Shown here piece after piece: positions 38,519-46,413 of a stretch of DNA of 46,893 bases. Numbering within the stretch: the first letter of the stretch is position 1; each line of letters starts with the position of its first letter. The stretch comes from Acidimicrobiia bacterium (GTDB taxonomy: Bacteria; Actinomycetota; Acidimicrobiia; Spongiisociales; JAENVV01), in contig JAGXFS010000099.1 of assembly GCA_024637275.1 (NCBI GenBank), positions 1 to 46,893 on the forward strand, written 5' to 3'. A program made the position numbers and the translations under genes. Below the pieces are notes generated by a model. The model was not told where the DNA came from and did no database searches. It was given only the letters and a program-made list of their open reading frames with translations.

Positions 38519-40096
38519 ATGATCCACACGAGCCCTTTCCCAGATGTTGTGCTGCCAGACATGCCGCTTACCTCCTATGTCCTCCGCAATTCTCTCGCCG
38601 ACCCTGACCGCCCGGCGCTGATCGACGGACCGACCGGCCGGATCATCACCCACGGGCAACTGGTTGATGGGATTGCCCGGGTGGCCGGCGGGTTGTCTGC
38701 TCGCGGGTTCGGTAAAGGTGACGTCCTGGCGATTCTCGCTCCGAACATCCCTGAGTACGCCCTCGCCTTTCATGGAGCGGCCACCACTGGCGGGACGGTC
38801 ACGACGATCAACCCGACGTACACCTCCGATGAGGTCGCTCATCAGCTGAGCGACTCCGGCGCCAAGTACATCGTGACGATTCCGATGTTCCTTGAAGTGG
38901 CTCAATCAGCGGCGGACACAGCCGGTGGCGTCGAAGAGATCTTTGTGTTCGGCGAAGCGGAGGGCGCTTCGCCATTTACCGATCTATTTGGTGACCCGTA
39001 TGTCGGGCATGCCGATGTGGACCTCGACAATGATGTGGTGGTGATGCCGTATTCATCGGGCACCACCGGACTTTCGAAGGGTGTGATGCTGACGCACCGC
39101 AATCTCGTTGGGAATCTCGCCCAGGCGGAACCGGTGATCAGCATTACTCCGGATGACGTCGGAATTGCTGTCCTGCCGTTCTTCCACATCTATGGGATGC
39201 AGGTCCTGATGAACGGTGCGGTGGCCAACGGTTCGACCCTCGTCACGATGCCGCGGTTCGACCTCGCCGAGTTCCTGAGGATTTGCCAGGACCACAAGGT
39301 CACCCGCTACTACCTGGTGCCACCGATCGTGCTGGCTCTGGCCAAACATCCGCTGGTCGACGACTACGACCTGTCCTCAGCTCGCCAGGTGTTCTCGGGT
39401 GCCGCCCCACTATCGGCAGAAGTTGCGGCGGAAGCGTCCGCCCGAATCGGCTGCGAAGTGGTGCAGGGATACGGCCTCACCGAGACGTCCCCCATCACCC
39501 ACGCCACCCCTCCCGGCGGCTTCAAGCCCGGATCGATCGGAGTGTTGGTGCCGAACACACGATGCCGGATTGTTGACCCTGAAACGGGTGAAGATCTCGA
39601 ACTCGACGTCGACGGCGAGTTGTGGATCCGGGGCCCCCAGGTAATGAAGGGCTACCTGAATAACCCTGAGGCTACGGCCAGTTCGGTGGATTCTGAGGGG
39701 TACTTGCACACCGGCGACATCGGCCATGTCGACTCGGATGGACACTATTACATCGTGGACCGACTGAAAGAACTCATCAAGTACAAGGGCTTCCAGGTGC
39801 CCCCGGCCGAGTTAGAGGGCCTTCTGCTGACGCATCCTGCCATTGCCGACGCGGCAGTTATTCCTATTCCGGACATCGAGGCGGGGGAACTTCCCAAGGC
39901 CTACGTGCAGCTGAAGCCGGGCCACGAGGCCACCGCCGAGGAAATTATGGAGTTTGTGGCAGGAAAGGTGGCCAATTACAAGCAGATTCGTAGGGTTGAG
40001 TTCACCGACGTGATACCCAAATCGGCTTCGGGCAAGATTCTCCGTCGCATCCTCAAAGACAAGGAACGCGCCGAAGCCGCTGATAGCTCAAACTGA
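38519..40096 (+). CDS. Acyl-CoA synthetase / 4-coumarate-CoA ligase-like
   Basis: 525 residues of the ANL adenylating family. It has the P-loop PYSSGTTGLSKGVM (177-190), the A5-type motif QGYGLTETSP, the A7/A8 region YLHTGDIGHVDSDGHYYIVDRLKELIKYKG, and the C-terminal catalytic Lys in PKSASGKILRR. It activates a carboxylic acid with ATP and joins it to CoA. Close similarity of layout to plant 4CL and luciferases suggests an aromatic or medium-chain fatty acid, but this is not certain. The gene is single and leaderless by appearance. Confidence 0.93.
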   Translation: MIHTSPFPDVVLPDMPLTSYVLRNSLADPDRPALIDGPTGRIITHGQLVDGIARVAGGLSARGFGKGDVLAILAPNIPEYALAFHGAATTGGTVTTINPTYTSDEVAHQLSDSGAKYIVTIPMFLEVAQSAADTAGGVEEIFVFGEAEGASPFTDLFGDPYVGHADVDLDNDVVVMPYSSGTTGLSKGVMLTHRNLVGNLAQAEPVISITPDDVGIAVLPFFHIYGMQVLMNGAVANGSTLVTMPRFDLAEFLRICQDHKVTRYYLVPPIVLALAKHPLVDDYDLSSARQVFSGAAPLSAEVAAEASARIGCEVVQGYGLTETSPITHATPPGGFKPGSIGVLVPNTRCRIVDPETGEDLELDVDGELWIRGPQVMKGYLNNPEATASSVDSEGYLHTGDIGHVDSDGHYYIVDRLKELIKYKGFQVPPAELEGLLLTHPAIADAAVIPIPDIEAGELPKAYVQLKPGHEATAEEIMEFVAGKVANYKQIRRVEFTDVIPKSASGKILRRILKDKERAEAADSSN

Positions 40097-40209
40097 GCCG
40101 CTGAAGGGCCGCGTCAATGCGGCGGTCACAGAAGCCATTCTGGCTTGATGCTTCGCAGCCTGGTTGGGGTCGGATCGGATGACCGGAACCTTCACTCCCG
40201 ACGGGCTAG

Positions 40210-40332
40210 TCAGCTGGTCCGGATTAGGTCACTCTCGTTTGCTGCTCCCTGGCCCGGCTTGCTCCTAGCCGCCGAAATCGCTGCGACAATTCCAGCTCCA
40301 ACTACAGCTCCGACAATGACCTTCTTGTTCAT
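40210..40332 (-). CDS. Small membrane protein, 40 residues
   Basis: ATG 40332 has an ideal GGAGGA ribosome site 6 nt upstream. The product starts MNKKVIVGAVVGAGIVAA, a lysine-led hydrophobic helix with a GxxxG-like pattern, followed by a polar tail (ARSKPGQGAANESDLIRTS). It could be a single-pass membrane peptide or have an uncleaved signal anchor; there is no Cys for a lipobox. The function is unknown. The 214 bp upstream (40333-40546) shows no other gene. Confidence 0.65.
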   Translation of the reverse strand: MNKKVIVGAVVGAGIVAAISAARSKPGQGAANESDLIRTS

Positions 40333-40546
40333 GACGATCCTCCAATTGGGACGACAATCCGACTCTCCGGACTGACACACCGTGGAGGGAGCCCGCACCG
40401 GACTCTTCTTACGAAACCACAAACTGTGCGATGAATGAAGGGGCGAAGGTCCCTCCGGTCGCTCGCAGCACCGAGAAGGGATTGACGGGTTGGGTCCTGG
40501 CGCGGCTCTAGGCCGGGTAATAGAGGTTTCTACCAGGCCGACCTTT

Positions 40547-41953
40547 CTAGGCGTCGCTCCGCTCGCCGATTGACCGGAGAGCGGCCGCCGCCGCGTTCCA
40601 CCCGGCCATACCGTGCACGCCGGCTCCGGGGGCAGTTGAGGCACCACACAAGAAGACCCCTTCGATCGTGGTCGCATACGGGTTCGGTGACAGCCTGGGT
40701 CTGCCAAACATCTGGCGCGGGGTGAAGGCTCCCGCTCCGATGTCGCCGCCTACATAGTTGTCGTTGTAGTCGGCGTACCACCCGGGTGGTTTGACGTGCC
40801 GGGCGATGATCTGATCCCGAAACCCCGGAGCGAACCTTTCGAGCTGAGACTCGATCCGGTCGACCATGTCGACTTCGGAATCATTGGGTACATGACAATA
40901 TCCCCACGCGACGTGTTTGCCACTGGGGGCACGGCTGGCATCGATATTGGTTGGCTGGGTCACGAGGACATAGGGCTTCTCGGGATGGCGGCCTTGGTGC
41001 ACTGCCGCTTCCGCCGCGGCGATCTCTTCGTAGCTGCCTCCAACATGAACCGTCGAAGCTCGACCTACTTCAGTATTTGTCCAGGGTATGGGACCTTCGA
41101 GAGCCCAGTCGACCTTGAACGCCCCTGGCCCGTAGGTCCATCGTGGCTCTGGCAAGTCGAAGATCGACGCCAGTGCGGTGGGAGTCGACGACAACAGCTT
41201 GAGGCGAGCGGCGGGTAAATCAGACGCCTTACGAATTCGCCGATCGGTTTCGATAACACCACCCAGCGACGCAAGGTACCGGGCCATCGATGAGGTCACG
41301 TTCGCCGCGCCACCCTTGGGTACCGGCCAACGGTAGGCGTGCGCCGCAACCATCATTGCCAGACCGACGGACGCCGAGGTTGGCCGGGAGAACGGTTGAA
41401 CGGCGTGGGCGGCGACACCAGCGAAGAGCGCTTGCGAAGCGGGGTCGTTGTATCGGGCCGCAAAGCGATCTGCCGACTTAAGCGCGACAAGCCCGAAGCG
41501 GGCCAGTTTCAAAGGGTGCTGAGGAAGGTGAAGCATCGGACCCATGGCGTACTTGAAGATGTCATCGGCGTCACGCACAAGCTGGCCGAACAGTGAGGAA
41601 TAGGCGCCGTTGTCTTTGCCGAGGCCTTCGGCGGTTTGCGCAATGTCGTGGTAGATGAACCGGGCGTCACCCCCATCCAAAGGATGAGCCACCTCGCTAT
41701 CGGAGTACAGCCATTCCAGTCCGTGTTCCCGCAGTGGCATCGCTCGAAACGCAGCTGAGTGTTCGGCGAATGGCATGACGGCGGAACAGACATCGTGGAG
41801 AAACCCCGGTTCGGTGAGTTCCACGGTTCTGGTACCGCCACCAATCTGAGGGTTGGCTTCGAGCACGAGAACCGACAGTTCGGCTTGGGCGAGTCGGATG
41901 GCGGCCGCCAGACCATTCGGTCCCGACCCAACCACCACCGCGTCGTAGGTCAT
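40547..41953 (-). CDS. CrtI/PYROXD2-like FAD-dependent oxidoreductase
   Basis: 468 residues. The N-terminal FAD-binding motif is VVVGSGPNGLAAAIRLAQ (about 5-22) with the following LVLEANPQIGGGTRT. The C-terminal GVFLCGASTAPGAGVHGMAGWNAA is the typical phytoene-desaturase-family end. It most resembles PYROXD2-type proteins rather than true carotenoid desaturases, and no carotenoid genes lie near, so the substrate is unknown. ATG 41953 overlaps the stop of the upstream TfoX-like gene (ATGA). The open frame to 42031 is not family-like. Confidence 0.9.
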   Translation of the reverse strand: MTYDAVVVGSGPNGLAAAIRLAQAELSVLVLEANPQIGGGTRTVELTEPGFLHDVCSAVMPFAEHSAAFRAMPLREHGLEWLYSDSEVAHPLDGGDARFIYHDIAQTAEGLGKDNGAYSSLFGQLVRDADDIFKYAMGPMLHLPQHPLKLARFGLVALKSADRFAARYNDPASQALFAGVAAHAVQPFSRPTSASVGLAMMVAAHAYRWPVPKGGAANVTSSMARYLASLGGVIETDRRIRKASDLPAARLKLLSSTPTALASIFDLPEPRWTYGPGAFKVDWALEGPIPWTNTEVGRASTVHVGGSYEEIAAAEAAVHQGRHPEKPYVLVTQPTNIDASRAPSGKHVAWGYCHVPNDSEVDMVDRIESQLERFAPGFRDQIIARHVKPPGWYADYNDNYVGGDIGAGAFTPRQMFGRPRLSPNPYATTIEGVFLCGASTAPGAGVHGMAGWNAAAAALRSIGERSDA

Positions 41954-42270
41954 TCGGGGGAAACGAACGTTCGGGCTTCGGCGATGAGAGCCGACCAGGT
42001 CGATTCGTCTTCTGTGGGAATGACCACCCATTCTTTGAAGGTGCGACCAGCCGGAGCGAAGGGAAGTCCGGTCCCAGCGTGGATCAACTCCGACACCCGG
42101 TTCGCGGGGAGCTTGACGATGAGATTTCCGGATCGGTGGTCCAGCGACGCGAAAAACGCTCCATCAACGCGCACACAGGGCAATCCCATCATGGTGGAGC
42201 TGCTCACGTGATCGTCGTAGAGGGGCTCGACAAGATCCCAGAACAGCTCCGTTGTTGATTCGGTCGACAT
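41950..42270 (-). CDS. Small TfoX-N / YjbR-like protein
   Basis: 106 residues. The order of features fits the TfoX N-terminal/MmcQ-YjbR fold: an N-terminal helix (FWDLVEPLYDD), a strand pair GLPCVRVDGAFFASLD, then NLIVKLPANRVSELI, and KEWVVIPTEDESTW with a C-terminal helix. The assignment is tentative. Such proteins have no known enzymatic role. ATG 42270 has TAGTGT 6 nt upstream, a leaderless pattern, and the gene is coupled to the CrtI-like gene by a 4-bp overlap. Confidence 0.7.
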   Translation of the reverse strand: MSTESTTELFWDLVEPLYDDHVSSSTMMGLPCVRVDGAFFASLDHRSGNLIVKLPANRVSELIHAGTGLPFAPAGRTFKEWVVIPTEDESTWSALIAEARTFVSPE

Positions 42271-42276
42271 GAAGCG

Positions 42277-42282
42277 ACACTA
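42277..42282 (-). promoter_or_regulatory. Candidate -10 element, TfoX-like/CrtI-like operon
   Basis: On the minus strand TAGTGT is followed by 6 nt and ATG 42270, the leaderless spacing. The 75 bp up to 42346 is shared with the divergent CDGSH gene. Confidence 0.45.
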
Positions 42283-42345
42283 CCTGCGTATGATCTGAGT
42301 CAGGGACGCGAAGACATATTCACTACGCGGTTTTGGCGGGCAGGT

Positions 42346-42993
42346 ATGAAGATTGAAGTCACAGCACACGGCCCTTACGAGGTGTCCGGGGGCGTTCCCT
42401 TGCGTCCCAAGGACGAAGTTATGTCCGAGTACGGCGAACCGCTCACCTGGAAGAGCGATCCTCCGGTCGAAACGCCAGGCACCTACTTGTTGTGTCGCTG
42501 CGGAAAGTCCGACAACAAGCCGTTCTGCGATGGGTCCCACAGCTTCGATGGATTTGGCGGCAAAGAACGCGCTCCGGCCGACCGACCTCCCGAGAACATC
42601 AAACGCCATGAAGGCACCGGCATGGTCGTCGTTCATGACGGTGAGCTCTGCGAACACGCTGGTTTCTGCGGGAACCGCATGACGAATTGGTTCAAAATGC
42701 TGGCCGAAACCGACGACACCATCGTGCGGGGCCACCTGATGTCGATGCTCGAAAAATGCCCGTCGGGCGCGCTGGCGTACGAGATCGATGGCGAGCTGAT
42801 TGAACCGGCGCTCGCCACGGAGATCGCCCCGGTCCCCAACGGTCCGCTGGCCGTGACAGGTGGGATTCCGATCGTGATGACGGACGGGACGGAGATGGCC
42901 ACTCGTAATCGGGTAACGCTTTGCAGGTGTGGAGCCTCGAAGAACAAGCCACTCTGTGACGGTACTCATGCCGAGATCGGGTTTGAAACCTGA
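42346..42993 (+). CDS. Double CDGSH iron-sulfur protein with central ferredoxin-like domain
   Basis: 215 residues in three parts. CDGSH site 1 has Cys50, 52, 61 and His65 (CRCGKSDNKPFCDGSH). The middle (about 88-150) resembles a divergent small [4Fe-4S] domain with Cys102, Cys108 and Cys138 in CPSGAL. CDGSH site 2 has Cys193, 195, 204 and His208. Each CDGSH site binds a redox-active [2Fe-2S] with one His ligand. The protein may transfer electrons or clusters in the cytoplasm. It overlaps by one base the ferritin-like gene that follows, a coupling that suggests a shared oxidative or iron-related task (inference). Confidence 0.92.
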   Translation: MKIEVTAHGPYEVSGGVPLRPKDEVMSEYGEPLTWKSDPPVETPGTYLLCRCGKSDNKPFCDGSHSFDGFGGKERAPADRPPENIKRHEGTGMVVVHDGELCEHAGFCGNRMTNWFKMLAETDDTIVRGHLMSMLEKCPSGALAYEIDGELIEPALATEIAPVPNGPLAVTGGIPIVMTDGTEMATRNRVTLCRCGASKNKPLCDGTHAEIGFET

Positions 42994-44042
42994 TGCCAAT
43001 CGAAACGGTTAACGAACTGCACTCGCACCTTCGGCTGGCTGGCATTGTCGAGCTCACGACCATCCCGACCTACCTCTATGCGATGTACTCGCTCGACGAC
43101 CCATCTTCTGACGCCGCCAAGCTGATTCGGAGCGTCGCAGTGGAGGAGATGCTCCATCTGGCATTGGTAGGAAATCTCCTCCTAGGCACGGGTGGTGAGC
43201 CGAAGTTCTATTCGCCTGACAGCATTCCCAGTTACCCGCTTGCGCTTCCTCACCATATCCCCGAGACGATCGTGAGCTTGGAGCCATGCTCGCGGGACAT
43301 CATTCGGGACCTCTTCATGGTGATCGAACAGCCTGCCGACGTCGGAGCACCCCCCGAGGCGGATGAATTCGAAACGCTCGGTCAGTTTTACGCGGCGATT
43401 GAGGAGGCCGTAAAGCGCCTGGAACCGTTTGACAATCCACGTCTTGAGCGACAGCTTTCAGATCCAGCGTTCTACAACCCGGTCAAGTTTGATACTGCAG
43501 ATAGCGGTGGCCTGGTGGGAATCCACGACTGTGACACGGCCCTGGAAGCCATGGAGATCATTATCCATCAGGGGGAGGGAGTGGGTGATCACCGCTATGC
43601 CGACCCTGATCACCGGGAGCTGACGCACTATTACAAGTTTGAGCAGTTGGCCGAGGGGACCGTCGACATCGGACTCGTTCGTCCGGTGATGTCGAACCCT
43701 CATGTCACCGACTTCCCGCCGTACATTCGCCCGGTGGCGACTTTGGCGAATGCGCTCTACTCGTTCGTGTTGTGGGTGATGGATGAGATCTACGCACCGG
43801 GGGCGGATGCCAACGCATTGATCTCTGACCTTTACGGTTCCATGGCCGGCCTCCTTGGCCCCGTCGCCCATTACCTCACGACGCTCGACGTTGGAGGTGA
43901 TTACGTGGCATCTCCGACGTTCGAGTTTTATGAATTCTCGGGCGATCCGCGTCACGAAATCGTCGGAATCGCCCGGGGCTTGACCGAGGATCACCCCGGG
44001 TTGGAGCCAGTTGTTCACCAGATCGTGAAGCGCTGGAGCTGA
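42993..44042 (+). CDS. Ferritin-like protein of the VioB/RebD-type (PF12902-like) family
   Basis: 349 residues. The N-terminal ferritin-like bundle has VELTTIPTYLYAMYSL and VAVEEMLHLALVGNLL, giving candidate di-metal ligands Glu20, Glu51/52 and His55. A second set lies near GEGVGDHRYADPDHRELTHYYKFEQL. This arrangement is the iminophenyl-pyruvate dimer synthase-like domain found in VioB, RebD and StaD. Here it stands alone without other indole-alkaloid genes, so the reaction is unknown; an oxidative role with electrons from the CDGSH partner is plausible. The start overlaps the partner's stop (TGATG). Confidence 0.85.
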   Translation: MPIETVNELHSHLRLAGIVELTTIPTYLYAMYSLDDPSSDAAKLIRSVAVEEMLHLALVGNLLLGTGGEPKFYSPDSIPSYPLALPHHIPETIVSLEPCSRDIIRDLFMVIEQPADVGAPPEADEFETLGQFYAAIEEAVKRLEPFDNPRLERQLSDPAFYNPVKFDTADSGGLVGIHDCDTALEAMEIIIHQGEGVGDHRYADPDHRELTHYYKFEQLAEGTVDIGLVRPVMSNPHVTDFPPYIRPVATLANALYSFVLWVMDEIYAPGADANALISDLYGSMAGLLGPVAHYLTTLDVGGDYVASPTFEFYEFSGDPRHEIVGIARGLTEDHPGLEPVVHQIVKRWS

Positions 44043-44043
44043 A

Positions 44044-44436
44044 CTATGAGTAGGTCCATTCAGCGATGTGGCTGATGGTCACGACAATCCATGGCCCGTC
44101 CGGAGGCCGATCCGCGTATTGCGGATACTTGGTGATGAGTGCTTCCACCCAATCGGGACCTGCCTCGTCTCTGACCTCTGCGGTTCCGTCGACGCGTACC
44201 CACCAGAGGCGAGTCCAATCCTCGTCCTCGTTGGACACGAGCACTGATACGTTGGGGTTGGCTCGGATGTTGTCAAGCCGAACCAGACGCCGGCTGCGCT
44301 TTGGTTTGTGATCGATGGCGGTCACTAATGCTCCATCCACGACTGCGAAGACGATCGGGACCGAGTGCGGCCGCCCGTCGGGGCGGACGGTTGACAGAGT
44401 TCCAAATCGTGCATGAACGAGCTTGGCGAGGGGCAT
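44044..44436 (-). CDS. PPOX-class flavin/F420-binding protein (Rv0121-like)
   Basis: 130 residues with the split-barrel PNPOx fold: RFGTLSTVRPDGRPHSVPIVFAV, then DHKPKRSRRLVRLDNIRANPNVSVLVS, and DEDWTRLWWVRVDG. This matches the TIGR03668 (Rv0121) family by pattern, whose members are thought to bind F420. It probably reduces a small molecule. Its stop is one base past the end of the ferritin-like gene, and ATG 44436 has TACGCT 6 nt upstream, a leaderless pattern. Confidence 0.88.
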   Translation of the reverse strand: MPLAKLVHARFGTLSTVRPDGRPHSVPIVFAVVDGALVTAIDHKPKRSRRLVRLDNIRANPNVSVLVSNEDEDWTRLWWVRVDGTAEVRDEAGPDWVEALITKYPQYADRPPDGPWIVVTISHIAEWTYS

Positions 44437-44442
44437 GTCATC

Positions 44443-44459
44443 AGCGTACGCGGTAGCGT
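44443..44459. promoter_or_regulatory. Back-to-back -10 elements of divergent leaderless genes
   Basis: On the minus strand TACGCT (44443-44448) precedes ATG 44436 by 6 nt. On the plus strand TAGCGT (44454-44459) precedes ATG 44466 by 6 nt. Each promoter's -35 region would lie inside the other gene, within a gap of only 29 bp. Confidence 0.45.
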
Positions 44460-44465
44460 ATGCGC

Positions 44466-44918
44466 ATGAACGTTGCAGAGGATCTAGCTACCGGCTTTCT
44501 GAGGAATACCGGGTACCTAACCCGGCAGATTGAGTCGATTGATCACGACGGAAGCCTCCGCCAGGTTGAGGGAGTCAACTGCCTCAACTGGACGGTTGGG
44601 CACATCGTTCACTACCGGAATGTGGTCCTGGAAATGCTGGAAGCTCCGCCAATCGATGGACTCGGACCACGCTATGACCGCGAATCCGACCCGATCTTGT
44701 CCGATGGGCCGGGAGTCTTGGCTTTCGATGTGCTCCGAAGCCTGCTCGAGGCGTCCGGCGAGGCGGTGGCCGCAGCGCTGCGCGGGAATGATGGGAACCT
44801 CGATCGTCTCGTGATGTCCGGCGATCAGGAAGCCGCCGTCGGATCGCGAATCCAGTTCTACTTCTTCCACGACACCTTGCACGTCGGGCAAGCCGACGTC
44901 CTTGCGGCGATGGCCTGA
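44466..44918 (+). CDS. DinB-like putative metalloenzyme
   Basis: 150 residues of the DinB/YfiT four-helix fold. The family His residues appear in NCLNWTVGHIVHYRNVV and in FYFFHDTLHVGQADVLAAM near the end, which together make the metal site. DinB-like proteins are thiol-transferase-like or unknown. ATG 44466 is preferred to 44460 because a -10-like TAGCGT sits 6 nt upstream; the difference is two residues. The next gene starts one base after its stop. Confidence 0.85.
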   Translation: MNVAEDLATGFLRNTGYLTRQIESIDHDGSLRQVEGVNCLNWTVGHIVHYRNVVLEMLEAPPIDGLGPRYDRESDPILSDGPGVLAFDVLRSLLEASGEAVAAALRGNDGNLDRLVMSGDQEAAVGSRIQFYFFHDTLHVGQADVLAAMA

Positions 44919-44919
44919 C

Positions 44920-45846
44920 ATGCGGGTGTTTCTGGCAGGAGCTACCGGGGCTATTGGATCGCCGCTCGTTGGGCGTTTGCTGGCGGACGGTCACACCGTG
45001 GTTGGTCTGGCGAGATCTGGCGCCGCGGCCGATCGCCTCAGTCAGGCAGGTTGCGAGGTTGCTCGGGCTGACGCCCTTGACCCTGACGCTCTGAAACGTG
45101 CAGCGGTAGAAGCGCGACCTGACGTCATTATCAATCAACTGACCAGTCTTCCGAAATCGATGCTCAATCCGATCGAAGCCAACAAGGACGGCAAGCTCAC
45201 GAACCAACTGCGGGTGCTCGGGGCACCAGCCCTCGCCGAGGCCGCCCGCGATACCGGTGCCCAGTTGATCGCTCAATCGATCGCGTTCGCCCAGAAGCCG
45301 GGGAGCGGAATACGTAAAGAGGCTGATCCGCTCTACTTGACCGCGCCGGCCGGTCACCGGACAGTCGTCAAGGCGATCGGCGTGCTCGAGGATGCCACGA
45401 TATCGGCCGGGGGAGTAGTGCTCCGCTACGGCCACTTCTACGGCCCGCGGACGTACTTTGCTCCCGACGGGGCGTATGTCGAGATGCTGCACAAGCGCAT
45501 GCTCCCGATCGTTGGGCAAGGGCGGGGTTCATTTCACCTGCTCCATCTCGACGACGCAGTTGATGCGACTATGAAAGCCATCGGCGCACCGACCGGCATT
45601 TACAACATCACCGACGATGTGCGGGTTACGGCCGGTGATCTGCTGCCGTGGATCGCCAGAGAGATCGGCGCTCCTAAGCCGGTTACGGTGCCCGGCATAA
45701 CGTTCTCCATCGGTCCTCTGACCATTCTCAGGTACCTGATCGATGAGCAGCCAGCGGTTTCGAATGCGAAAGCGAAGGACGTTCTTGGATGGCGTCCGCA
45801 ACATCCTGACTGGCACGAACCGCTCGCGGCGGCGCTCCGCGGCTAG
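44920..45846 (+). CDS. NAD(P)-dependent epimerase/dehydratase-family (atypical SDR) protein
   Basis: 308 residues. The Rossmann motif GATGAIGSPLVGRL starts at residue 6. The usual catalytic YxxxK is not clear: the corresponding stretch is HRTVVKAIGVLED, with Lys but no Tyr. It is thus best called an atypical SDR that may only bind NAD(P). Substrate-domain marks include RYGHFYGPRTYF and FHLLHLDDAVDAT. ATG 44920 begins at the first strand; the open frame from 44902 adds six residues. It probably shares a transcript with the DinB-like gene, and its end overlaps the cupin gene by 4 bp. Confidence 0.88.
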   Translation: MRVFLAGATGAIGSPLVGRLLADGHTVVGLARSGAAADRLSQAGCEVARADALDPDALKRAAVEARPDVIINQLTSLPKSMLNPIEANKDGKLTNQLRVLGAPALAEAARDTGAQLIAQSIAFAQKPGSGIRKEADPLYLTAPAGHRTVVKAIGVLEDATISAGGVVLRYGHFYGPRTYFAPDGAYVEMLHKRMLPIVGQGRGSFHLLHLDDAVDATMKAIGAPTGIYNITDDVRVTAGDLLPWIAREIGAPKPVTVPGITFSIGPLTILRYLIDEQPAVSNAKAKDVLGWRPQHPDWHEPLAAALRG

Positions 45847-46328
45847 TCGAGCGGTCGAAGCTGGCTCAGCGGCGGGCCGAGAACCTCCATCCAGGAGTTG
45901 TTGGCGATCTCCCGGTAACGATCCGGGTCCACCGGCCCGGCGGGCAGCTCAGCATGTTCTTCGAAGAATCGTTCCATTCCCGACGGCGTAAACATGACGA
46001 GCAGTTTTCCCTGCGAGTCGCCGAGGTTCTGGAAGCAATGGGCGGTTCCGCGGGGTACGAAAAAGAATGATCCCGGTTCAGCCATGAAGATTTGGTCGTC
46101 AGCGATGAACCGGAAGTTGCTTTCGAGGATGTACCACATCTCATCTTCGCGTCGATGGGAATGAAGGGGCGGTCCTTCCTTTGGCCCGATGCCTACCTCA
46201 AGAAGGGTGAACGATCCGTTCGTGGTTTCCGTTCGAGCCTTGACGGTTGCCGGTCCACCCGCCGGGCCACGAATTATGTGGCCTTCCCCGGGTTCGACCA
46301 GGAACGCAGATACCTTCGGACCGGACAC
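45843..46328 (-). CDS. Cupin-domain protein
   Basis: 161 residues from GTG 46328, chosen because AGGAGG lies 6 nt upstream. Cupin motif 1 is PPLHSHRREDEMWYILE with the two His and Glu metal ligands. Motif 2 is PGSFFFVPRGTAHCFQN with the third His. The single beta-barrel probably binds a metal ion and may act as a dioxygenase, isomerase or sensor; the reaction is unknown. The in-frame ATG 46370 would add 14 basic residues. Confidence 0.88.
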   Translation of the reverse strand: MSGPKVSAFLVEPGEGHIIRGPAGGPATVKARTETTNGSFTLLEVGIGPKEGPPLHSHRREDEMWYILESNFRFIADDQIFMAEPGSFFFVPRGTAHCFQNLGDSQGKLLVMFTPSGMERFFEEHAELPAGPVDPDRYREIANNSWMEVLGPPLSQLRPLD

Positions 46329-46413
46329 GAGCAGCCTCCTGGGCTTGGGTCGTCGGTGTGGCGGCGACACCAGAGGCTACCCGCATCCGGAACTCCGAAT
46401 GGGTAGCGTTCGG

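Noticed and set aside
40132-40146. Terminator after the acyl-CoA ligase gene
   Set aside because: AAGCCA/TGGCTT around TTC makes only a 6-bp stem and no T tract follows; too weak to call.
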